Assembly: GCA_018268715.1 (NCBI GenBank)
Contig: JAFDVZ010000024.1
Coordinates: forward strand, 96,047 to 160,046
DNA: 64,000 nt
Reading direction: 5' to 3'
From: Acidobacteriota bacterium
GTDB lineage: Bacteria; Acidobacteriota; Terriglobia; Bryobacterales; Bryobacteraceae
The notes beneath the pieces were generated by a model that was given only the letters and a program-made list of their open reading frames with translations, did not search any database and was not told the DNA's origin. This document shows positions 54,913 through 63,725 of the stretch, piece by piece; the first letter of the stretch is position 1, and each line of letters begins with the position of its first letter. The translations under genes were made by a program, and so were the position numbers.

Positions 54913-55006
54913 ATGTACACCTCTGTAGACCTACCAAAGCGGATCGGTCGCGCTAAGCATATCAGATGTACAGTAATGCCGATGACCAGTCTTTTCCTGC
55001 CCTCCG

Positions 55007-56617
55007 TCACTTCGGGAAGACGCTGAAGTCGAACCGCGGTTCGATGTCCACCGGCAGCGTCGTCACCGCCGCCAGCGCCTTCCCCAGGTCCGCCGGCATC
55101 TTGTCGTACTGCGCAAACCACCGCTCCGCCCTCCCGCGATCGCCCGTCGCCTCGATCTCCAGCAGCTCCTTGGCGAGCAGCGTCAACGCCGGCGTGATGC
55201 GCGCGTAATCCACCGCCCACCGCGCCCCCTCGCGCCGGATCGCCCCCTGCGACGCCAGGAAGTTGAACTCCATCATCTCCGCCCGCCCATGCGGCTCCGC
55301 GATCCCATACCGCACCGAGCGGAAGATGCCGCCCACATACGATGCGTAATACTCCTCCAGCCGGGACTTGTCCAGCGCGCCCCGATTCACCAGCCACTTC
55401 AGCCCGAACATCCCCGTCACATCGGCCTTGGCCTCCTCGAGCGCCGAATAAATCCCGCCGATCGCCTCGCGAATATCCACCTGCTTGCCGTTCACCCGCG
55501 CATACGCCGGCCCCAACCCGTGACAGATCTCGTGCATCACGGTGGCGGCCATGTAGCCCTCCCCCGTCACCTTCGCCGCCTGATCCTCCCGCATCATGAA
55601 CCGCGCCAAGGGCAGCACCACCTCGTTCACCCGGGCGTCCATGAAGTTCTTGAAGAAGATCTTCTTCGTGCCCTTGGCCGCATGGATCCGGGGATCATTC
55701 GGCAGATTATCGGCCACCGCCTGATACCCATGCAGCAAATCGCCCGTGCGGAACGGCGCGTCCATCACTTCCATCGGAGTGGTGTGGCCCTTCTTCGACG
55801 GCCGGTCCTGCGGCGGAAGCGGCAGCGCATCCTGGATCCCCGGCACGAACTTCTGGTACAGGGTCAGCTTCGCGCTCTCGGCCTCGTTGCGGATCAGGAT
55901 GGCCGCGGAAAACGACGTCTTCACGCCCAGCAAATCGTCCAGGTACGTTTCATAAGGGCCCATGATGACGTCGAACTTGGGCGACGTCAGGTCCATCCAC
56001 TGTAAATCGCTCGGATAGTAATCGTTCTTCAGGAAGGCCTCCGCCCGCAGGGTCAGAAACTTCGCGAACGCCGCGTCATCGCTGAGCGCCGCCGCCTTCC
56101 GCAGCGCCGCGGCCCCATGCTCCAGCAGCGGCCGGTACTCGGTCGAATACGGAACGGCCTCGAGCGTCGCGCCCTTCCGCTTCACCACCGTGTAGCTCGA
56201 ATAGATCGCGGCCTTCTGTTCCGGATGCTCGCGGACATACTGCTCCACCTGCGCGCGCGTCAACCCTGCCGGATACAGGTTGCGTCCCGGCGGCACGGGC
56301 CCCGCCCCCGCGAACGGTCGGTTCTCCGCGATCAGGTCGTAGCGGCTGCCATTCAGAAACAGGAAGCGCTTCAGCAGGGCGTCGGGCGTCGTGCGGTACA
56401 GTTCGAGCGCCGCCGGATCGCTCTGCCGCCAGTAGATCTGCTCCATGGCGCGCGACGCCTCCGCCAGCTCATTCACCATCCGCCGTTCGCGCTCGCTCAA
56501 TTTCGAGGAATCGTACGGCATTCGCACCGGCTTCCACTTCGCCAGTTGCCGCTCCACGTACGCATCCGCGCCGAACAGCGTCGAAGCCATCAACAACAGG
56601 AACAATCGCGGGACCAT
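55007..56617 (-). CDS. exported M49-like zinc peptidase (dipeptidyl-peptidase III family)
   Basis: The 536-residue protein has a signal peptide (MVPRLFLLLMASTLFGADA). The zinc site is MHEICHGLGP (His362, Glu363, His366), with EEAKAD (394-399) supplying the third ligand. Classical DPP III has HEXXGH with one extra residue; here the motif is a plain HEXXH followed by Gly. Relatives act as Zn peptidases or hydrolases. ATG 56617 has TATGTT 6 nt upstream; the AGGGG touching the start is too close to be a Shine-Dalgarno. Confidence 0.82.
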   Translation of the reverse strand: MVPRLFLLLMASTLFGADAYVERQLAKWKPVRMPYDSSKLSERERRMVNELAEASRAMEQIYWRQSDPAALELYRTTPDALLKRFLFLNGSRYDLIAENRPFAGAGPVPPGRNLYPAGLTRAQVEQYVREHPEQKAAIYSSYTVVKRKGATLEAVPYSTEYRPLLEHGAAALRKAAALSDDAAFAKFLTLRAEAFLKNDYYPSDLQWMDLTSPKFDVIMGPYETYLDDLLGVKTSFSAAILIRNEAESAKLTLYQKFVPGIQDALPLPPQDRPSKKGHTTPMEVMDAPFRTGDLLHGYQAVADNLPNDPRIHAAKGTKKIFFKNFMDARVNEVVLPLARFMMREDQAAKVTGEGYMAATVMHEICHGLGPAYARVNGKQVDIREAIGGIYSALEEAKADVTGMFGLKWLVNRGALDKSRLEEYYASYVGGIFRSVRYGIAEPHGRAEMMEFNFLASQGAIRREGARWAVDYARITPALTLLAKELLEIEATGDRGRAERWFAQYDKMPADLGKALAAVTTLPVDIEPRFDFSVFPK

Positions 56618-56672
56618 CCCCTGAACATAACAGGACCGTCGCCGCTCCGTCGTTCTGTCATCCTGATAACAC

Positions 56673-57752
56673 ATGCGCCCGGCCATCCTGCTGCTCGCTT
56701 TCACGATCGCGCTCAACGCCCAGCCCTCCCCCCGGCCCCGGGCCCGCGACATCGGCGTCACCCCGGGCGTCCTGCCGACCGGCCCGCTGAACGCCATCAC
56801 CGACGTCGCCGGCGTCCGCGTCGGCCACTCCACCGTGATCGAAGGTGCCGGCGTGCGCACCGGCGTCACGGCCATCCTCCCCCACTCCGGCAATCTCTTC
56901 CGCGACAAAGTCCCCGCGGCCGTCGTCGTCGCCAACGGCTTCGGCAAACTCGCCGGATCCACTCAGGTGAAGGAACTGGGCGAAATCGAAACGCCCATCC
57001 TGCTTACGTCCACCTTGAACGTCCCGCGCGTGGCCGACGCCCTCATCGATTACATGCTGGCCCTGCCCGGCAATGAAAACGTGCGCTCCATCAACCCGCT
57101 GGTGGCCGAAACCAACGACGGTTTTCTGAACGACATTCGAGGCCGCCACGTAGGCCGCGACCACGTATTCGCGGCTCTTCGCGGCGCCCAATCCGGCCCC
57201 GTCGAGGAAGGCGCCGTCGGCGCGGGGGCGGGCACCATGGCGTTCGGCTACAAGGGCGGCATCGGCACATCGTCGCGCAAGGCTGGCGCCTACACCGTGG
57301 GCGTGCTGGTCCAAACCAATTTCGGAGGCGAACTCGCCATCGCCGGCGCTCCGGTTGGCCGCGAACTGCGAGCCGCCACGGGAAGCGCCGCCGGTTCCGC
57401 CGACGGCAGCATCATCATGGTGATCGCCACCGACGCGCCCGTCGACTCCCGCAACCTCCGCCGCATGGCCGCCCGCGCCGTCTGGGGACTCGCCCGCACC
57501 GGCTCCACCGGATCCAACGGCAGCGGCGACTACTCCATCGCCTTCAGCACCGTCCGGCGCCCGCCGTCGACTGTCGCGAACGATGACATGTCGCCCCTGT
57601 TCACCGCCGTCATCGAGGCCACCGAGGAGGCTATTTATAACTCCCTGTTCAAGGCCGTCACCGTCACCGGAAACGGCCACACGGTGGAGGCCCTCCCGAT
57701 CGACCGCACCCTCGAGATCCTCCGCCGTCACGGCGCGGTCCCGCCCCGGTAG
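56673..57752 (+). CDS. exported P1-family peptidase (DmpA/BapA-like aminopeptidase)
   Basis: The 359-residue protein has a signal peptide (MRPAILLLAFTIALNAQ). The P1 layout includes ITDVAGVRVGHST (42-54), NPLVAETNDGFLND and the autocleavage site ADGSIIMVIATDAP, where Ser246 would become the N-terminal nucleophile of the beta chain. The family releases N-terminal D- or L-residues or beta-amino acids. It diverges from the M49-like gene (55-nt gap), making a peptide-degrading pair. Confidence 0.92.
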   Translation: MRPAILLLAFTIALNAQPSPRPRARDIGVTPGVLPTGPLNAITDVAGVRVGHSTVIEGAGVRTGVTAILPHSGNLFRDKVPAAVVVANGFGKLAGSTQVKELGEIETPILLTSTLNVPRVADALIDYMLALPGNENVRSINPLVAETNDGFLNDIRGRHVGRDHVFAALRGAQSGPVEEGAVGAGAGTMAFGYKGGIGTSSRKAGAYTVGVLVQTNFGGELAIAGAPVGRELRAATGSAAGSADGSIIMVIATDAPVDSRNLRRMAARAVWGLARTGSTGSNGSGDYSIAFSTVRRPPSTVANDDMSPLFTAVIEATEEAIYNSLFKAVTVTGNGHTVEALPIDRTLEILRRHGAVPPR

Positions 57753-57891
57753 GGCGCCCCGGTTTTCGCCGTTCACAGGATTCGAAAATATTCCTAACTC
57801 CCTCCGCCCCATCGGCTTAGGTCCGCGCCGCGCTGTCTTCCGAGCGGGATTCTAGGTCGCGCGTGTCACCATGAAGGTAGAGAGAGGCTGT

Positions 57892-58365
57892 ATGTCTCAG
57901 GCAACTGAAACCATCATGGCTCCCAAGTTCGCGCCGTCGGACATGGAGCTTTATCTGCTGCGCGACGAGTTAGCTGAAACTCACGAGCCGCGGAACATCC
58001 AGGAGCGCCAGTTAGTCACGGCGATCGCGCAAAACTGGCTGCGTTACCAGGACGCTTTGCGTGTCGAGCAGGAGCTCATGTCGTCCCCCGAACTGCGCCA
58101 GATCCTGCTCACACGACTCGACCTGTTCAAGGCCGTGACGCGCCACGCCACCGATTGCGAGCGAGCCTGGCGCCATTGCGTGACGCGTCTGGAGATCATG
58201 AAGCGACGCCGTCCCAAGACGCTGGCCTCGCCCGAAGCGCGCCGTTCCTGGAATCGTCTGGAAGGCAAACTGCCGCCCGACAAGCCGCTCCAGTCCGTCT
58301 ATACATCGGTAATGCAGGCGACGCCCGCGCAGCTCAACTCGATCCGCAAGCATCAGCGCGAGTGA
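57892..58365 (+). CDS. hypothetical helical protein
   Basis: The 157-residue product is helical and charged: DMELYLLRDELAETHEPRN, LVTAIAQNWLRYQDALRVEQ, then a basic KRRRPK segment. The helical part recalls a family of small unknown proteins that is abundant in Acidobacteria genomes; this is a tentative link. ATG 57892 is favoured over ATG 57871 because GAGAGAGG sits 4 nt upstream of it. No partner gene is evident. Confidence 0.65.
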   Translation: MSQATETIMAPKFAPSDMELYLLRDELAETHEPRNIQERQLVTAIAQNWLRYQDALRVEQELMSSPELRQILLTRLDLFKAVTRHATDCERAWRHCVTRLEIMKRRRPKTLASPEARRSWNRLEGKLPPDKPLQSVYTSVMQATPAQLNSIRKHQRE

Positions 58366-58431
58366 CGCCTCCCCCATCGGCCCCAACCCGCAGCCCTCCG
58401 GCCGAGTCCGGAACCGTTCTTTGAAAACTCG

Positions 58432-60555
58432 CTATTTCGCCGCGATCCAGATCATCGCCGGAGCCGAACAGGACTGCTGCTCCGCGGTCAACCCGCCGCA
58501 CACGTACACCCACGTCTGCATGGTCGGAAGATCCCCCGGCACGCGGATGTTCACCTGTTGGAGCCCAGGGAACCCAGGCGCCGCCCCGCCGTACTCCGGG
58601 GTCGGAACCGCTCGATCGTGAATCTTGGCCGTGATGACTCCGGTGGCCGGCAACCCGGTAGCGAACACCTGCACCACCGTCCCCGCCGCGGCCGGAGCAC
58701 TCGCGCCATTCGGATCGTAGTTCTGGTTCAGCACGCCATGAGAGAAGATGGCGGGAGCGCTGTCGGCCAGCGTCACCGCGAACGGCAGGCTGGACACTCC
58801 GTCCACGGTCACGATGGCGGTGGCCGTGGCCCTGCCGGCCAGCCCAATGGGAACCTGCAAGTTGATCTGCGATTCCGAATCGTAAAGCATGGTCGCGTCC
58901 AGGCCGTTGAACGTCACGCCGGCCGCCTTGCCGATCAGGTGCGCCCCATAGATCGTCGCCAGCGACCCCGCCGTCAGCCGCGTCTCGTCCGCGCTCGCCG
59001 CGTTCACAATCGCGCCGATCGAAGGGGTCGGCGGAATCGGCGCCGTCACGGTCAACGTCACGGGGATGCTCTTCGATCCCGCCGAAGCGCCCGCGTCGAT
59101 GGTGACAGTGGCCGAATAGTCGCCCACCGGCAGGCCCTTGGTGATCGCGTCCACCCGCAACGTGCTGTTGTTGACGCCTTGCGGGGGCGAAAGCGTCAGC
59201 CACGAGGCGGCCGAAACCGGCGTCACGCTCGCCGTCCACCGGAGCGCGCCCGCGCCGCCGTTCTGAATCGGGATGTACTGCGTTACGGACTGCCCCTGCG
59301 GAGCGGTCATCGTAAGCGACGTCGTGGCCACCTGCAGCCGCGGAAAGTAGGATGCGCCGCAATCGCCGACCAATGGACAATCGGAGGTCGGCGCAATGTC
59401 GATGAAACGCGGAACCGGCGCGGTGGCCGACATCGTGGTGACGGCCGAAATCGGTCCCAGGTTCACCCGCAGCGCGGTCTCCACGCTCGACGCGCCGCTG
59501 TTTGCGGCCAGCCCCAGAAACGCGGGAAACTGTGCGCTCTCCTGCACATTCGGATCGGCGTCCACCACTTCGTACACCGCGCTGCCGGCCCCATTCGTAA
59601 GGGTCACCTCGCTCGCCGAGTTGAACTGAGCGGTGGCCGCCGGCGTCGCCATCGCCAGCCGTCCGCCGGCCCCGTAGACGTCGGCGCCCAGCACGCGAAT
59701 CAGCAGCAGTTGCTTCCGTCCCGGCGTGTACTGCCCGCCCGAGGCCGGGGTCCCAAAGTCCCCCGTCCCGGTGGGAACGTCGGCGTTGCTGCCCGCGACC
59801 GCATCCGGCGCAAACAGCCGCGCCCCGCTGACAAAGCCCGAATACCGCAGCACGATCCGCGTTCCCGAATCCGCCCGGAGGCTGGCCGAATCGCCCAGCG
59901 GAGCAAAGGCCGACGCGAAGCCCTCGGTCGCCCGGGTCGTCGCGGAAGCGCTGTAAGTCAGCAGGTTCTGCATCGTGACGGGATCGGCCAGCGGCGACCC
60001 GTACTGATCGCAAACCAGCCGCGTCCCGGCCGTCGCGTACAGCCCGCGCTGAGGATAGGCGACGATAAACGTGCTCGCCGGCAGCGCCAGGCCCGCGCCG
60101 GTGAAGGAAAGGCTCGCCGTTATCGCGGAGGTGATGCTCGAAACGGCGGTCTGGCTCGCATTGCCGCGCAGGTTCGCAAACCGCAATTCGGCGGTTCCCT
60201 GGGGCGTCGTGAACAGCACGCCATTGAAGGCCACGGCGTTGTTGGAATACGGACGCGCGGAAAACGTCGTGGTCCCCGATCCGTAGTTCACCGCCAGCGT
60301 CACATCGGTGGACCCATCCGCCAGGATGTGGTTCGCCACCGACGTGTTCAACGACAGCACGATGTTGCCGGAAACCTGTCCGCCGGCCTGCCCTCCCGAG
60401 CAGGTCAGCACAATATCCCCGGTGCGTTCGGAGATTCCCTCCAACCGCACGGCGGTGGGCACGGCGGTAGCCGAACAGGTGAGAAGAGATGTTTGGGCGT
60501 CGAGCCCCGGGACAGACAGCAGAGAAACAGCGAGGAGGAACGACCAGCGAAACAC
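58432..60555 (-). CDS. secreted BACON-like/TIGR03437 protein
   Basis: The roughly 707-residue protein has a signal peptide (MFRWSFLLAVSLLSVPGLDA). A long beta-rich region follows (about 20-400), with a BACON-like domain (about 405-495: SLTMTAPQGQSVTQYIPI, ASWLTLSPPQGVN). The Solibacter-type TIGR03437 C-terminus (about 500-700) includes IVNAASADETRLTAGSLATI and GTVVQVFATGLPATG. It is probably surface-attached or secreted; function is unknown. GTG 60555 is chosen because AAGG lies 6 nt upstream and the signal peptide then starts properly; ATG 60594 is the alternative. The frame stays open far upstream through nadA and moaA, but that part is a shadow. Confidence 0.75.
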   Translation of the reverse strand: MFRWSFLLAVSLLSVPGLDAQTSLLTCSATAVPTAVRLEGISERTGDIVLTCSGGQAGGQVSGNIVLSLNTSVANHILADGSTDVTLAVNYGSGTTTFSARPYSNNAVAFNGVLFTTPQGTAELRFANLRGNASQTAVSSITSAITASLSFTGAGLALPASTFIVAYPQRGLYATAGTRLVCDQYGSPLADPVTMQNLLTYSASATTRATEGFASAFAPLGDSASLRADSGTRIVLRYSGFVSGARLFAPDAVAGSNADVPTGTGDFGTPASGGQYTPGRKQLLLIRVLGADVYGAGGRLAMATPAATAQFNSASEVTLTNGAGSAVYEVVDADPNVQESAQFPAFLGLAANSGASSVETALRVNLGPISAVTTMSATAPVPRFIDIAPTSDCPLVGDCGASYFPRLQVATTSLTMTAPQGQSVTQYIPIQNGGAGALRWTASVTPVSAASWLTLSPPQGVNNSTLRVDAITKGLPVGDYSATVTIDAGASAGSKSIPVTLTVTAPIPPTPSIGAIVNAASADETRLTAGSLATIYGAHLIGKAAGVTFNGLDATMLYDSESQINLQVPIGLAGRATATAIVTVDGVSSLPFAVTLADSAPAIFSHGVLNQNYDPNGASAPAAAGTVVQVFATGLPATGVITAKIHDRAVPTPEYGGAAPGFPGLQQVNIRVPGDLPTMQTWVYVCGGLTAEQQSCSAPAMIWIAAK

Positions 60556-60596
60556 ACACAACCTTATCAGAATCCTCCGGGGTGTGGAAAACATTC

Positions 60597-60624
60597 TGAA
60601 CAGTGTGTGCCCGGTTGGTACAAT
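60597..60624 (+). promoter_or_regulatory. candidate nadA promoter
   Basis: TGAACA (60597-60602), 16 nt and TACAAT (60619-60624) lie 27 nt before ATG 60652, leaving room for the TAGGA ribosome-binding site. Confidence 0.35.
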
Positions 60625-60651
60625 GACGGTAACCTTCCTGTAGGAAATCCC

Positions 60652-61581
60652 ATGCTGGCCATCCAAACGATTCAGGACGAGATACTGGAGCTCAAGAAGG
60701 ACCGCCGCGCGGTCATTCTCGCCCACCACTATCAAAACGAGGAGATTCAGGAACTGGCCGACTCCATCGGCGACAGCCTCGAACTCTCCCGTCGCGCCCA
60801 AAGCTTCGATGGCGACGTCATCGCGTTCTGCGGCGTCTGGTTCATGGCCGAAACGGCGAAGGTGCTGAATCCGACCCGCACCGTCATCGTCCCCGACCGC
60901 GAGGCTGGCTGCAGCCTGGTGGATTCCTGTACGCCGGAACAATTGGCCGCCTGGCGCCGTCTGCACCCCGAATACACCGTGGTCAGCTATATCAATACCT
61001 CGGTGGGGGTGAAGGCGTTGAGCGACATCCTGTGCACCTCGCGCAACGCGGTCGCGGTAGTGAACTCGATCCCGGCCGACCAGCCGGTGCTGTTCCTGCC
61101 CGACGTGAACCTGGGCAACTACGTCCGCAAGCAGACCGGCCGCGAGAATATGCGCCTTTGGCAGGGCGCCTGTATCGTGCACGCCACCTTCCCGGCGCGC
61201 CGTCTGTCGAAGCTCCGCGCCGAACATCCCGAGGCCCTGGTGGCGGCCCACCCCGAATGCCCCCAGGACGTGCTCGCCATGGCCGATTTCATCGGATCCA
61301 CCTCCGCGATCATCGATTGGTGCGCCTCCTCGGAGGCCGGCGAGTTCATCGTGATGACCGAAAGCGGCGTCCGCCACTCGCTCGAGCGCCGGGCCCCTTC
61401 CAAGCGCTTCTACTTCGTGCCGAACGAGAACTGCAACTGTAGCGAGTGCCCCTACATGCGCCGCAACACGCTCGAAAAGCTCCGCGATGCGCTGCGCGAC
61501 CTGACGCCGCGCGTCGAACTCTCTCCGGACCTGATCCGCCGCGCCGCTCTGCCGATCGAGCGGATGCTCGCCGTCAAGTAG
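60652..61581 (+). CDS. nadA: quinolinate synthase
   Basis: The 309-residue protein matches NadA: VILAHHYQNEEIQELADSIG near the start, IAFCGVWFMAETAKVLNP with a cluster Cys, HPECPQDV and a C-terminal CNCSECPYM. The enzyme uses a [4Fe-4S] cluster to condense iminoaspartate with dihydroxyacetone phosphate into quinolinate for NAD synthesis. ATG 60652 follows TAGGA; nadB and nadC are not in the window. moaA starts 9 nt after its stop. Confidence 0.95.
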   Translation: MLAIQTIQDEILELKKDRRAVILAHHYQNEEIQELADSIGDSLELSRRAQSFDGDVIAFCGVWFMAETAKVLNPTRTVIVPDREAGCSLVDSCTPEQLAAWRRLHPEYTVVSYINTSVGVKALSDILCTSRNAVAVVNSIPADQPVLFLPDVNLGNYVRKQTGRENMRLWQGACIVHATFPARRLSKLRAEHPEALVAAHPECPQDVLAMADFIGSTSAIIDWCASSEAGEFIVMTESGVRHSLERRAPSKRFYFVPNENCNCSECPYMRRNTLEKLRDALRDLTPRVELSPDLIRRAALPIERMLAVK

Positions 61582-61590
61582 ATTCGCGCA

Positions 61591-62592
61591 ATGAGCGCCG
61601 CCGCCCCCCTGATCGACGGTTTTGGCCGGCTCCACGACAATCTGAGGATCAGTGTCACCGACCGCTGCAACATCCGCTGCTTCTACTGCATGCCGGACGC
61701 CGACCCGAAGTACGGCCCGCGCGAAGAGGTGCTCACCTTCGAGGAAATCGAGCGTTTGGTGCGCGTGGCCGCCCGCCTCGGCGTCCGCAAGCTCCGCATC
61801 ACCGGCGGGGAGCCGCTCATCCGCCGCAATCTCGCTCACCTGATCCGCGCCCTCCGCGCCATCCCCGGCATTGAGGACATCGCGCTGACCACCAACGGCG
61901 TCCTGCTCGCCGAACGCGCCGCCGAACTCTACGACGCCGGCCTGCGTCGCATCAACGTCCACCTCGACACCCTCGACCGCGAACGCTTCCGCACCATCAC
62001 CCGCCGCGACGAACTCCATCGCGTCCTTGAGGGCGTCGAGGCGTGCCGCCGCCTGGGCTACGGTCCCATCAAGATCAACGCCGTCGCTGTGAAGAATCTG
62101 GTGGAGCCGGACATCGTGCCGCTTGCCCATTACGGCCGCGAGCGCGACATCGAAATCCGCTACATCGAGTTCATGCCGCTCGACGCCCAGGGCCTGTGGG
62201 ACCGCGACAGGGTGCTGACCACCGACGACATGCTCGGGATGTTGGCCGCCGAGTTCGGCCCACTTGAACCGCTGCCCGACGCCGACCCGCGCGCCCCGGC
62301 CACCGAGTACCGCTTCGCCGACGGCGTCGGAAGCGTCGGCTTCATCCCGACGGTCACCAAGCCCTTCTGCCTGAACTGCAATCGGATCCGCCTGACGGCC
62401 GACGGCAAGCTGCGCTACTGCCTGTTCGCCATCGAGGAGATGGATGTCCGCGGCCTGCTCCGGTCCGGCGCAAGCGACGACGCGCTCGAAGGCGTGCTGC
62501 GGGCTAACGTGCGGGCGAAGTGGCTCGGCCACGAGATCAACTCGGCCCGCTTCGTCGCGCCGCCCCGCCCGATGTACGCCATCGGCGGCTGA
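61591..62592 (+). CDS. moaA: GTP 3',8-cyclase (molybdenum cofactor synthesis)
   Basis: The 333-residue radical-SAM protein has the N-terminal cluster CNIRCFYC (Cys26, Cys30, Cys33), the SAM-binding TGGEPL, and the C-terminal second cluster Cys260, Cys263, Cys277 (CLNCNRIRLTADGKLRYC). It ends with the conserved Gly-Gly. It converts GTP to the cyclic pyranopterin precursor with MoaC. TAGATT lies 6 nt before the ATG, overlapping the nadA stop, and could give a leaderless transcript besides read-through from nadA. Confidence 0.96.
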   Translation: MSAAAPLIDGFGRLHDNLRISVTDRCNIRCFYCMPDADPKYGPREEVLTFEEIERLVRVAARLGVRKLRITGGEPLIRRNLAHLIRALRAIPGIEDIALTTNGVLLAERAAELYDAGLRRINVHLDTLDRERFRTITRRDELHRVLEGVEACRRLGYGPIKINAVAVKNLVEPDIVPLAHYGRERDIEIRYIEFMPLDAQGLWDRDRVLTTDDMLGMLAAEFGPLEPLPDADPRAPATEYRFADGVGSVGFIPTVTKPFCLNCNRIRLTADGKLRYCLFAIEEMDVRGLLRSGASDDALEGVLRANVRAKWLGHEINSARFVAPPRPMYAIGG

Positions 62593-62645
62593 ACCGAACT
62601 CCTCGCCACGCCCGGTTTGATTAAGATTGATCGAGGCGTGGAAAC

Positions 62646-63725
62646 ATGTACGTAAAAGCCAACGGCCCTGTGTTCGAACTCGACGGCCGCCCGTTCCCGG
62701 TGAACGGCTGCAACTGCTACTATGCGGCGCACCGCGGCGACCCGATGACCCAGGCCGCCTTCGACCTGGCCGAGTCCTGCGGTTTCAACGTCCTTCGGAC
62801 GTGGGCCTTCCTGGATGTCCCCGAACCGCGCGATTTCGCCTGGTTCCAGGCCGGGCCCGGCCTCTACAACGACGGCCCGAACGGTCTCGAGCTGCTGGAC
62901 CGCACCATCGCCCTGGCCGAACAGCGCGGCATCCGGCTGATTCTGCCCCTGGTCAACTACTGGGACGACTTCGGCGGCATGAACCAATACGCCAAGTGGC
63001 TCAGCCTCACCCGCCGGGAGGACTTCTACACCGACAGCCGCGCCCGCGACGTCTACCGGGAGTGGGTGCGACACCTGCTGTTGAGGGTGAACACTCGCAC
63101 CGGCCGCCAATACCGCGACGAGCCGGCCATCATGGCCTGGGAACTCGCCAACGAATCGCGCTGCGAAATCAAGGGCGGCTGCGAGGTGTTGCACCGGTGG
63201 GCCGAGGAGATGAGCGGCGTTGTGAAGGCGCTCGACGGCAATCACCTGGTAGGGCTCGGCGACGAGGGGTTCTTTCGCCGGGCTTGGGCCGGACGCCACC
63301 GTACCTATAACGGCCAACACGGCGTGGACTGCGAGGCGCTGATGGGCATCGGAACGCTCGATTTCGGCTCCACTCATCTGTATCCGGACTACGAGCCGGA
63401 ATTTTCGCCGGAAGACTTCGGCTCGCGCTGGATCCGCGAGCATATCGAAGCGGGCGGTCGGGCCAACAAGCCCATGCTGATCGAAGAATACGGCCTGAAG
63501 TCGGACCAGGCGGCGCGCCGGGACGGCGTGTTCGAGCGCTGGTGGAACGCAATTTCACAGGCCGGCGGCGCGGGCGGGCTATTATGGATGGTCGCCTCAA
63601 CCGATGAGGTGGGAGTGCGCTATCCGGACTACGATCAATACACCATATATGATGCGGCGGAGATTCCCAGCGTCGTGAACCGAGCCCGGGTGCGAGGCGA
63701 TGCGGGAAAAACCGCGAGCCTTTAA
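62646..63725 (+). CDS. GH5-type glycoside hydrolase (beta-mannanase-like)
   Basis: The 359-residue protein is a GH5-like TIM barrel: PVNGCNCYYAAHR at the first strand, NVLRTWAF, the acid/base Glu170 in AWELANESRCE, and the nucleophile Glu281 in MLIEEYG. The sequence is closest in style to mannan endo-1,4-beta-mannosidases. No signal peptide is seen, so it may act in the cytoplasm on imported oligosaccharides. GAGG lies about 9 nt before the ATG. Confidence 0.88.
   Translation: MYVKANGPVFELDGRPFPVNGCNCYYAAHRGDPMTQAAFDLAESCGFNVLRTWAFLDVPEPRDFAWFQAGPGLYNDGPNGLELLDRTIALAEQRGIRLILPLVNYWDDFGGMNQYAKWLSLTRREDFYTDSRARDVYREWVRHLLLRVNTRTGRQYRDEPAIMAWELANESRCEIKGGCEVLHRWAEEMSGVVKALDGNHLVGLGDEGFFRRAWAGRHRTYNGQHGVDCEALMGIGTLDFGSTHLYPDYEPEFSPEDFGSRWIREHIEAGGRANKPMLIEEYGLKSDQAARRDGVFERWWNAISQAGGAGGLLWMVASTDEVGVRYPDYDQYTIYDAAEIPSVVNRARVRGDAGKTASL

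Noticed and set aside
58432..62532. One continuous minus-strand frame of 1366 codons
   Set aside because: Only the part up to about 60555 has a signal peptide and domains; the rest is the complement of nadA and moaA, which are certain genes on the plus strand.
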